DNA of 64,000 nt. It comes from Pedobacter westerhofensis (GTDB taxonomy: Bacteria; Bacteroidota; Bacteroidia; Sphingobacteriales; Sphingobacteriaceae). The notes under the pieces are model-generated. The model was not told where the DNA came from. It worked only from the letters and a program-made list of their open reading frames with translations, and did not search any database. The stretch lies in the NCBI RefSeq assembly GCF_900182595.1, contig NZ_FXTN01000001.1, positions 124,001 to 188,000 of the forward strand, in the 5' to 3' direction. Shown here piece after piece: positions 58,401 to 64,000 of this stretch (positions are counted from its first letter, which is position 1; each line of letters opens with the position of its first letter). Position numbers and translations under genes: made by a program.

Positions 58401-59127
58401 GGCGCGCAATGTCCTTTGCGCTGAGCACGCCAAATGATCCGGTAGCGGTTTCCTTTTTAAGTGTCTGATAACCGGTAGAAACAACAACTTCATTTAGATT
58501 TTGCAGCGCCATGACCATTCTTACAGTCATGTTATTACTGGCCTTTACCTCCTGGGTAACATAGCCTACAAAGGAAAAAACGAGTACTGCGTCATCAGGA
58601 AGGCTGTTGAAACGGAATGTTCCGTGATCGTTGGCCAGGACAGTCCTTGCAGATCCTTTAAGGGTTACTGATACTTTTGGGATCTCCATCCCGGTTTCGG
58701 CATCAAGGATTTTTCCGTCGATATTGACAGATGCGAACAGGCCGGCAACTTTTTCAAAAAAAGCCTTTTCCGTTTTTTTGATCACGATGGTCTGGTTAAC
58801 GAGCGTATAGCTGAGCGAGTTTGGCGACAGCACCTTGTCCAGCACTTTGTTCAAAGGCTGGTGATCAAATACAGCATCAACTTTTAAGGCATCGTTTACT
58901 TTGCCTTCCTGCCAGAGCACATTGTACCCTGTCTGTTTCCTGATCTCGGTAAACAAGCGCTTTAGTGTGACGTTCTTTTGGTTCAGTGTTACATTCTGCG
59001 CAAAGCTGTTCGCGTGTACCTGCAACAAAAATGTAGTCATGATGAGTATCGTTATTTTCATTGCACGAACTATAGAGTTATTTATCCAGGCGGAGCACCC
59101 GGATCGGATTAGATCCTGAAATTTCAT
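55489..59127 (-). CDS. SusC/RagA family TonB-linked transporter with STN domain (metalloprotease locus)
   Basis: The 1212-aa protein has a signal peptide (ITILIMTTFLLQVHANSFAQ; ATG at 59061 is an alternative start). An STN domain follows at about 45-115 (VTLNQKNVTLKRLFTEIRKQTGYNVLW), then the carboxypeptidase-like DAETGMEIPKVSVTLKGS, plug ITMRGINSYNNSYQPLVVIDGFP and ASAIWGARAANGVIVITTKRG, and the barrel. The STN domain and the FecR/ECF genes upstream predict ligand-induced self-activation. Import of peptides is the favoured guess because the operon's enzyme is a protease. Confidence 0.95.
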   Translation of the reverse strand: MKFQDLIRSGCSAWINNSIVRAMKITILIMTTFLLQVHANSFAQNVTLNQKNVTLKRLFTEIRKQTGYNVLWQEGKVNDALKVDAVFDHQPLNKVLDKVLSPNSLSYTLVNQTIVIKKTEKAFFEKVAGLFASVNIDGKILDAETGMEIPKVSVTLKGSARTVLANDHGTFRFNSLPDDAVLVFSFVGYVTQEVKASNNMTVRMVMALQNLNEVVVSTGYQTLKKETATGSFGVLSAKDIARRPKINILDAIDGTVPGVQVDLRNNKITMRGINSYNNSYQPLVVIDGFPAINQNLTTVTVAGINGNPGSPTVAPNAGNAILSQFNPEDIESITFLKDAAASAIWGARAANGVIVITTKRGKRGANTINYGMTLSTAAPADFSKLTSMNSSQYIDLEQELVNKGFITDPVAQLIASPTNGFRSAPVSEAEEWMFKAKRNPAYAAQRDSALNVLRNRSNQDQIRDYLLQNSITRQYNLAFSGGTDNSSYYLSGNYTKDQPIYKSNSGESYNVNSNFTNSFLNKRINLNTGLAYNYSSAKINTAAVQALGVGRLGLAPYDNLVDAQGNRIYRGVTFTKSVSDSLTRTKNLLPWTYNPIDELNYNTTINTKNAIRVNASLTGVVTSWLNVSVSGQIQKTIADQVNNQNLNSLDTRELINNSTSAANLTNLNFLRVNAVPKGGVYKTSRGTSDDYSLRAQFDVKKDLATDHHFNMIGGTEIRQAKYQASEQTLYGYDEERSSSVAVSTNVNYNTLLGSTSRLSTPGTVFKNRTRYLSYYSNAGYNYKERYYISGSVRFDDINIIGLDRRDRAKPLWSAGLRWDAKKERILEKENWISTLSLRGTVGTGGNPPLTSNNYTLISTGAVDTYTQLPYATTSAPANQNIGWETTKMYNAGLDAGFLQNRVRFSLDMYSKKTYDILMNLPLNSTYGFTTLQMNAGNLSGHGTDLGLSGDIIRSRNWNWGSTLNFSYNTNKVTDSRFPPTAATVGLATVTTGYPLDNLFAYRWAGLDNTGQSQIYTADGTIVKSTSNTVIKAEDRVYKGRTTAPYFGGYINTVSYKNFELLARITYNLGHKFLIQNINESNYPTGNSSSGLLATSEALVNRWRNPGDENTTSVPGLSGNNFNSISRYRYSDINVRDAGNIRFQQVSLNYKVPQLLLRKMPYIKGINLGFTVSNLGLLWVANKEGVDPDYQMTGTYVNLPPTRSYVFNLNLSL

Positions 59128-59192
59128 TACATTTGTAGTTTAGTGATTGATTGTCTTGTTTGATACGTTACAGTAATGCACTAAAATTTTAG

Positions 59193-59217
59193 CCGGGAAT
59201 GTTCGTAGCATTCTCGG
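59193..59217 (-). terminator. Intercistronic hairpin between FecR and SusC genes (second locus)
   Basis: CCGGGAATG at 59193-59201 pairs with CATTCTCGG at 59209-59217 with one wobble. It lies just after the FecR stop, the same relative position as the hairpin at 19311-19340 in the other locus. Confidence 0.55.
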
Positions 59218-59252
59218 TTTTTTTGTTCAGTACATTTTTGGGGAAGTAGCTG

Positions 59253-60458
59253 TTAATCCATAACCGTGATCCTCCTTCCCTCAACTTTAAAATGAACGGA
59301 CCCTGTTGATTCCAGTACTTCGAGTAACTGGGAAATATTTTTAAAGCGCGACACAGCTCCGTTGAATGAAGCTTTCCTGAGTTCATCATTGGCAAAAACT
59401 ACGTCTACATCATACCAGCGTTCTACTTCTTTCATGATGACATCAAGATTTTGGTTATTGAACATGAACAGCCCGTTTTTCCATGCCATAGTTTCTTCGA
59501 TATCGCCCGTGCTTACATTTATACCTGATGCACCGGCGATCCCCTGCTGGCCCGGAGACAGGTAGGAAACCTGCGCTTTGAGGTTGGAAGCAGCCGCAGC
59601 TAAGATTAACCGCACAGCGCCTTCGAGCAATGTGGTCTTGCTTGTGCTTTCATAGGCATTTACATTGAAATGGGTACCGAGCACCTCAACACGCAATTTG
59701 GGTGTGGAAACATAAAAAGGGAGTTTTCCGCCTGTGCGGAGGCTTTTCTTAGCCACTTCAAAATAGGCCTCCCCGCTAAGCTGAACGCTGCGTTCATTAT
59801 TACTGAACCGCAAAGGAAACTTCAGTGTGGAAGCTGCATTGAGCCAGACCTTGCTGCCGTCCGGAAGGACTACCTGATACTGTCCCCCTTTTGGCGTGAC
59901 TATCGTATTTTCAAGCGGGGTCCCTGCTTTGCCTGTGCTTTCTTTAACAGTATAGCGGATCTGTCCGTCTGCGGTTTTGGAAACGGCTATTCCCGACTCG
60001 CTGAGCAGTTGTCCGTTTGCAGCAGCGCCAAGATTGATTTTTTTGCCATTGGACAGGATGAGCATCGCTTTGTTTCCACCGGGCAGGATGTCATTGGCGG
60101 CAAATCGGGAGGCTGCATCCTGGTGCTGCCGGATAAAATAGAAATACAGACCTGCAGACAGGATAAATACTGCAACTGCCGCCGCCATAAAGCGATAGAA
60201 AGGGCGAAGCTGAATTAGCCTTGATTTTTTCCTGAACTGTCCCGAGCCTATAAGTTTCTGGTAAAATGCTTCCTCTTCCTGTGGTGTGTAGAAGGATTCC
60301 GGTTTTGCATCTGCCCAGATGGTATCCATAGACTTTAAAAATGAAGTATCATTATCAGATGCCTTCAGTTCTCCAATCAATTCAACATACTCCGGATGGG
60401 TAATTGAACCGTCATAGTATTTTCTTAATAAACTTTCTATCCGAGCTGAATTAACCAT
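59253..60458 (-). CDS. FecR-family anti-sigma factor / signal transducer
   Basis: The 401-aa protein has a cytoplasmic N-terminal region of about 85 aa, a transmembrane helix (FMAAAVAVFILSAGLYFYFI, about 89-108) and the periplasmic FecR domain (GGQYQVVLPDGSKVWLNAASTLKFP, then RSVQLSGEAYFEVAKKS). It ends with a DUF4974 tail (SFNGAVSRFKNISQLLEVLESTGSVHFKVEGRRITV). It is downstream of the ECF sigma gene and upstream of the STN-containing SusC. It should keep the sigma factor inactive until SusC signals. Confidence 0.95.
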   Translation of the reverse strand: MVNSARIESLLRKYYDGSITHPEYVELIGELKASDNDTSFLKSMDTIWADAKPESFYTPQEEEAFYQKLIGSGQFRKKSRLIQLRPFYRFMAAAVAVFILSAGLYFYFIRQHQDAASRFAANDILPGGNKAMLILSNGKKINLGAAANGQLLSESGIAVSKTADGQIRYTVKESTGKAGTPLENTIVTPKGGQYQVVLPDGSKVWLNAASTLKFPLRFSNNERSVQLSGEAYFEVAKKSLRTGGKLPFYVSTPKLRVEVLGTHFNVNAYESTSKTTLLEGAVRLILAAAASNLKAQVSYLSPGQQGIAGASGINVSTGDIEETMAWKNGLFMFNNQNLDVIMKEVERWYDVDVVFANDELRKASFNGAVSRFKNISQLLEVLESTGSVHFKVEGRRITVMD

Positions 60459-60541
60459 ATCATTACATACCCTTTATACAGGGTTTATAATAGCATTACA
60501 CACGAGAGGGAGTTTAGGACTAGTGCTGAGGAAAATATTTT

Positions 60542-61123
60542 CTATCTTTTGATAAAATATGATGAAAGCAGCAAAAAACAACTCATATCAGACATATTAA
60601 AATGCAATCTCAGCGTTTTCAATGCCGCGATCAGGTGATTCTTAACCGTATTTCTGGAGATATTTAATTTTGCTGCAATTTCATCGTAGTTTAGCCCCTC
60701 ATATCTGCTCATTTTAAAGACCAGCTGTTGTTGCCTTGGCAAAATATTGAGTGCGGTATCAGTAAACTTTTGTAAGTCGGTAAGCAGAATGGCTTCTTCC
60801 GTACTATTGCTTACGGTTTCCATATCGCGCCAGAGCTGGTCGATCATTCTCTGCGATGTGGCCACCTGTCGCAGCGCATTAAGAGTTAGCCTTCTGGTGA
60901 TCGTGTACAAATAGGGTGTGATGGGGAGATCTTCATTTAGCCTGCTTCTGTTGACCCAAACATTTAACAGTGCATCGTGCACTACCTCCTCGGCCTGTTC
61001 TTTGCTTTTTAACATGCGGTAGCTGAATGCAAAAAGCCTTCTGAAATTAGTATCAAATACAATTCTGAATGCAGCGTCCTCTCCTGCTTTTAAGGCTTGA
61101 ATAACTTCTTTATCATTTTGCAC
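60542..61123 (-). CDS. RNA polymerase ECF sigma-70 factor
   Basis: The 193-aa protein has sigma region 2 (RRLFAFSYRMLKSKEQAEEVVHDALLNVWVNR) and region 4 (LVFKMSRYEGLNYDEIAAKLNISRNTVKNHLIAALKTLR). It ends with a hydrophobic tail (MSCFLLLSSYFIKR), as many Bacteroidota ECF factors do. It heads the locus with FecR, SusC, SusD and the metalloprotease and should drive that SusC operon. Confidence 0.94.
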   Translation of the reverse strand: MQNDKEVIQALKAGEDAAFRIVFDTNFRRLFAFSYRMLKSKEQAEEVVHDALLNVWVNRSRLNEDLPITPYLYTITRRLTLNALRQVATSQRMIDQLWRDMETVSNSTEEAILLTDLQKFTDTALNILPRQQQLVFKMSRYEGLNYDEIAAKLNISRNTVKNHLIAALKTLRLHFNMSDMSCFLLLSSYFIKR

Positions 61124-61420
61124 GTATCAGGGATCTAAATCAAAAATGCTTTTTATACACGAATAGCCCTCAATGATTGAGAACAAGCCGTAGATTCAAG
61201 GTTATTGGTTTTCCTGGTAGAAATTGAAGCTAACAAGTGTTGAAACCTATTAACCTTGTCCCAAAAATAGTATAAATCGCTGAACATTAAACCAAAAAAT
61301 GACCTGAGCCCTGTAAATTTTCATTTATATCTCATGACGACAGCAAAAAGATAAACTGGAACAGAGATTGTGCCGGCAAATAACAATGATTGGACTTACC
61401 GCAACTTTTATAAACAGCTT
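61124..61420. other. Divergent control region between ECF sigma and NTF2-like genes
   Basis: These 297 bp hold promoters for both directions, though none matches consensus well. A 13-bp palindrome CTCAAT-G-ATTGAG at 61169-61181 is the only clear operator-like element. Confidence 0.4.
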
Positions 61421-61777
61421 ATGAAACTGAGCAATAAAGAAATATTAGAAAAAGCAAATGCAGCTGTCACTGCAGGCGATAATGAAGGTTTTTTATCATT
61501 TTGCACGGACGATACCATATGGACGTTTGTGGGCGATGAAACCCTGAGGGGAAAGGAAGCAGTGCGGCAATATATGGACAAGGCCTATATTGAGCCGCCA
61601 AAGTTCATGGTAGAAAACCTGATTGCCGAGGGCGACTTTGTTGCCGCAACCGGCAAGATCAGTATGAAGAATGAAGAGGGTGAACCGGTTGACTATTCTT
61701 ACTGTGATCTCTGGCGGTTTAAAGATGGAAAAATGGCGGAGCTAAAGGCTTTTGTGATTGAAACACAAGGTTTCTAA
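61421..61777 (+). CDS. NTF2-like (SnoaL-type) protein
   Basis: With the ATG at 61421 (MKLSNKEILEKANAAVTAGD) the protein is 118 aa. It has the NTF2-like blocks FLSFCTDDTIWTFVGDETLRGKEAVRQYM, VAATGKISMKNEEGEPVDYSYCDLWRFKDGKMAELKAFVIE. It is a single-domain cytosolic protein related to the one at 35805 only by fold. A catalytic role (isomerase/cyclase type) or small-molecule binding is possible; no partner gene is adjacent. Confidence 0.85.
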   Translation: MKLSNKEILEKANAAVTAGDNEGFLSFCTDDTIWTFVGDETLRGKEAVRQYMDKAYIEPPKFMVENLIAEGDFVAATGKISMKNEEGEPVDYSYCDLWRFKDGKMAELKAFVIETQGF

Positions 61778-61812
61778 AAATAATTTACATCCGGCACAAT
61801 AAGCCGGGGATT

Positions 61813-61881
61813 TTAACGCTTATGTATATGAGAGCGTTAATTTAGATGAAGCGGAAATGGTCGTCATGATCGTTTCCGCTT
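61813..61881 (+). terminator. Tandem terminator hairpins after the NTF2-like gene
   Basis: TTAACGCT (61813-61820) pairs with AGCGTTAA (61833-61840). AAGCGGAAA (61849-61857) then pairs with TTTCCGCTT (61873-61881), followed by a T-rich run. The second has the form of an intrinsic terminator. Confidence 0.7.
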
Positions 61882-61965
61882 TTCTTTTGTCCCCCCAAAA
61901 TGCTTTTGTCAGGCTATCATGAGAATGTTAATAGTAACTTAATATAAGAATTACTTATAAATTGG

Positions 61966-61973
61966 TAATTTTG
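61966..61973 (+). promoter_or_regulatory. Candidate -7 element of the nuclease gene (TAATTTTG)
   Basis: A perfect TAnnTTTG match 90 bp before the nuclease start, without a TTG at the usual -33 distance, in a very A+T-rich stretch. Confidence 0.3.
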
Positions 61974-62063
61974 TAATACTGTTAACTATCATATCAACCT
62001 ATTCATTCGTCCAGCCAATTTGCATACACAAATCAGCCGCAGCGAATACCAGCACCAGAACAC

Positions 62064-63494
62064 ATGACAATCAGCAATATTTTTCTTTCCTGCGGGTTCG
62101 CAGCCATACTATCAATTTCGGCCTGCTCGAAAAAGACAGCAATCAATACTGAAACTCCGGTTACTGCAGAGACACCTGCAGCATATTCAATTACAGAAGG
62201 TTTTGAATCGGGGACCAAAGGTGGATATGCCATCGACAGCCTGCAGCTTACCACAGGTAAATGGACGCTAAGCGATGCACTGATTGGTAATCTTGCTGCC
62301 GATGTGAAGAACGGTGCAAAATCAATCCGCCTGCGCACAGGATATATTGGCATGAACTTCGATATTTCTGGTCTTTCTACGCTTTATATCAAGCATGCTA
62401 AATATGGTACGGATGCCAACTCTGTATGGCAGCTGCTGATCTCTACCGATGGTGGAAAAACGTATACTCAGCTGGGAACCGACATTAATGAAACCAATAC
62501 TACCCTAGTAACAGATTCATTTAAGGTTACTGCAACAGCAAAGGTCCGTTTCCAGATCAAAAAAGTGGGAACTACAAGGATAAATATCGATGACATTACT
62601 TTTAAGGGAACTGGTGATCCGGGAATTATTGTAGGCGAACCCGATACGAGCCCGGCCGATACTACAAATACCAACACTCCAACTGCAGGCCGCGGTACTC
62701 CGGTTGCCGGAACTGACGCGCCGCCTGCTGCGGGCGACAATTCAAACCTGCTGCTGGGCAATCCCTCAAATGCACTGGCCTCTGTCACCGTTGCAGAAAA
62801 CTACCTGATCGATATGCACTATTACACAGAAAGCTATAGCATGACCAAGGGACGTCCCAACTGGGTAAGCTGGCATCTTGATGCAACAAACTTTACCGGA
62901 GCGGTAAAGCGTAAAGATGACTTTGCTTCTTACTCTGATCTTCCTACCGGCTGGTACCAGGCGCAGAGCAACAGCTACTCGGGCTCGGGATTCGACCGCG
63001 GGCACAACTGCCCCAGCGGAGACCGCACCAGTTCATCCGATGCCAACTCAGCTACCTTCCTGATGACCAACATGATCCCGCAGGCACCAAACAACAACCA
63101 GAAAACCTGGGAATCCTTTGAAAGCTATATCCGTACGCAGGTGCTGAGCGGCAACGAAGCTTATATCATCATGGGCAGTTACGGCACTGGAGGTATAGGA
63201 TCTGCCAGTACCTCTGTTGTTACTTCTCTCAATAATGGAAAAATCAATGTCCCTGCCAATGTCTGGAAGGTTGTTGTAATTATGCCCGCTGGTGATAGCG
63301 ATATCAGCCGCGTGAGCGCATCAACACGTGTAATCGCTATCAATACACCAAACGTGAACTCAGTGAATGCCGACTGGAAGCAGTACCTCGTAACGGTAAG
63401 GGACATTGAAGCGCAAACAGGTTATAATCTTTTGTCCAGCTTACCACAATCGGTGCAGGATGCAGTAGAAAAGGTAAAAAGTACAGTGCAATAG
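62064..63494 (+). CDS. Secreted DNA/RNA non-specific endonuclease (NUC1 family) with N-terminal beta-sandwich domain
   Basis: The 476-aa protein has a lipoprotein signal (FLSCGFAAILSISAC). A beta-sandwich domain follows at about 40-190 (ITEGFESGTKGGY, then KVRFQIKKVGTTRINIDDITF), then a Thr/Pro/Ala-rich linker at about 195-235. The nuclease domain carries the DRGH motif at D311-R312-G313-H314 (GFDRGHNCPSGDRT), with TNMIPQAPNNNQKTWESFE supplying the Mg-binding Asn. H314 is the general base. It should degrade extracellular DNA or RNA at the cell surface, for nutrient or phosphate scavenging or for biofilm release. No inhibitor gene is adjacent, consistent with export. Confidence 0.92.
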   Translation: MTISNIFLSCGFAAILSISACSKKTAINTETPVTAETPAAYSITEGFESGTKGGYAIDSLQLTTGKWTLSDALIGNLAADVKNGAKSIRLRTGYIGMNFDISGLSTLYIKHAKYGTDANSVWQLLISTDGGKTYTQLGTDINETNTTLVTDSFKVTATAKVRFQIKKVGTTRINIDDITFKGTGDPGIIVGEPDTSPADTTNTNTPTAGRGTPVAGTDAPPAAGDNSNLLLGNPSNALASVTVAENYLIDMHYYTESYSMTKGRPNWVSWHLDATNFTGAVKRKDDFASYSDLPTGWYQAQSNSYSGSGFDRGHNCPSGDRTSSSDANSATFLMTNMIPQAPNNNQKTWESFESYIRTQVLSGNEAYIIMGSYGTGGIGSASTSVVTSLNNGKINVPANVWKVVVIMPAGDSDISRVSASTRVIAINTPNVNSVNADWKQYLVTVRDIEAQTGYNLLSSLPQSVQDAVEKVKSTVQ

Positions 63495-63617
63495 GATTGC
63501 TGCTGATAAAGAAAGGAAAATTATATCAGCGTATTTCAGGATTGTTAAAATGGCTTAATATTTGATTAACGAAACAATGTTAACATTTGTTATCCATATA
63601 TAGTCACAAACCGAAAT

Positions 63618-64000
63618 ATGATTAACGCTATTCTCCTCTCTGTTACGCCTGCCGGTTATATATTCTTTACAGTTGTTGCGCTTTTGGTCCTGTCAGTCAG
63701 ATGGTGGTTCCGTAGCAAAAAAAGGGCAAAGAAAAGTATTTCCATATTTCTGTACCTCTTTATCGGTACCGGCGGATTAATGTTGCTGGGGATGATGGCA
63801 GGGATGGCCTATTTTGTTTATCAGCGTATGTTTACGCATGAAAAGGACGATGCGCCGATATGGGCGGTACTAATGTGTATCTTTTTCCTTGCAGTTTTGC
63901 TGCTGGTTATCCTGGGAAACTTGTTTAAGGGCAGACAAGCGCATAAAGACGGAAAAACAGATTTCGATAATCTGGACGAGGCCTTGTTAACGCCTGAAGC
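63618..64000 (+). CDS. Membrane protein, partial (runs off the right edge)
   Basis: An open frame from the ATG at 63618 reaches the window end with 127 codons. It shows three hydrophobic segments (YIFFTVVALLVLSVRWWF, FLYLFIGTGGLMLLGMMAGMAYFVY, WAVLMCIFFLAVLLLVILGNLF) separated by short basic loops, then a hydrophilic tail (GKTDFDNLDEALLTPE). I do not recognise the family; it looks like a small inner-membrane protein. Confidence 0.6.
   Translation, partial: MINAILLSVTPAGYIFFTVVALLVLSVRWWFRSKKRAKKSISIFLYLFIGTGGLMLLGMMAGMAYFVYQRMFTHEKDDAPIWAVLMCIFFLAVLLLVILGNLFKGRQAHKDGKTDFDNLDEALLTPE

Noticed and set aside
1..64000. tRNA, rRNA, insertion sequences or prophage genes
   Set aside because: I looked for cloverleaf-like ends, transposase motifs and phage structural genes and found none; VgrG is the only phage-tail-like protein and fits a T6SS island.

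Overview
The window looks like a chromosomal segment of a Bacteroidota bacterium, most likely from the Sphingobacteriaceae (Pedobacter or Mucilaginibacter type). The evidence is three SusC/SusD pairs, two ECF sigma/FecR cassettes, Bacteroidota-style promoters (TAnnTTTG with an upstream TTG), DUF-type families typical of the group, and many secreted enzymes and lipoproteins. I see no rRNA, tRNA, CRISPR array, insertion sequence or phage gene.

Layout. 1-6.4 kb: the 3' part of a GH3 beta-glucosidase, a quinone-oxidoreductase-like MDR enzyme, a SIMPL protein, a decayed DUF2975 gene with its XRE regulator, and a convergent pair of secreted GH18-like proteins. 6.4-7.1 kb: a decayed short-chain dehydrogenase and a very long perfect hairpin. 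7.1-11.8 kb: an outer-membrane beta-barrel receptor divergent from a histidine kinase/response regulator pair, with three phased GAGTTAA repeats between them. 11.9-21 kb: ECF sigma, FecR, SusC, SusD, metallophosphoesterase and phosphodiesterase, probably a phosphoester scavenging locus. 21-25.9 kb: an old-yellow-enzyme homologue with a divergent HxlR regulator, the remnant of a lost paralogous locus, a lipid kinase with a dual-specificity phosphatase, and a peroxiredoxin/thioredoxin cluster.

26.1-32.4 kb is the most unusual part: an orphan type VI secretion effector module. It runs VgrG, a 286-aa protein of unknown family, a PAAR-like (DUF4280) protein with a PD-(D/E)XK nuclease C-terminus, then four small downstream genes. 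Two of these are diverged Imm70 immunity proteins, and they flank two paralogous proteins that I do not recognise. No structural T6SS genes are present.

32.8-43.6 kb is accessory metabolism and regulation: an operon of DUF6268 protein, exported fumarylacetoacetate-hydrolase-like protein and Crp/Fnr regulator, with a perfect FNR-type box in its promoter; an NTF2-like/alpha-beta hydrolase pair; DUF3253; a second Crp/Fnr protein; DUF4267; a DJ-1 family protein; a GT39 glycosyltransferase; a flavin reductase; and a DUF6624 protein. 43.7-51.3 kb is a sulfatase SusC/D locus. 51.6-61.1 kb is an ECF sigma/FecR/SusC/SusD locus ending in a large zinc metalloprotease, probably for peptide uptake. The window closes with an NTF2-like gene, a secreted NUC1-type nuclease and a membrane protein cut by the right edge.

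Functions are inferred from motifs read by eye; no database search was possible.
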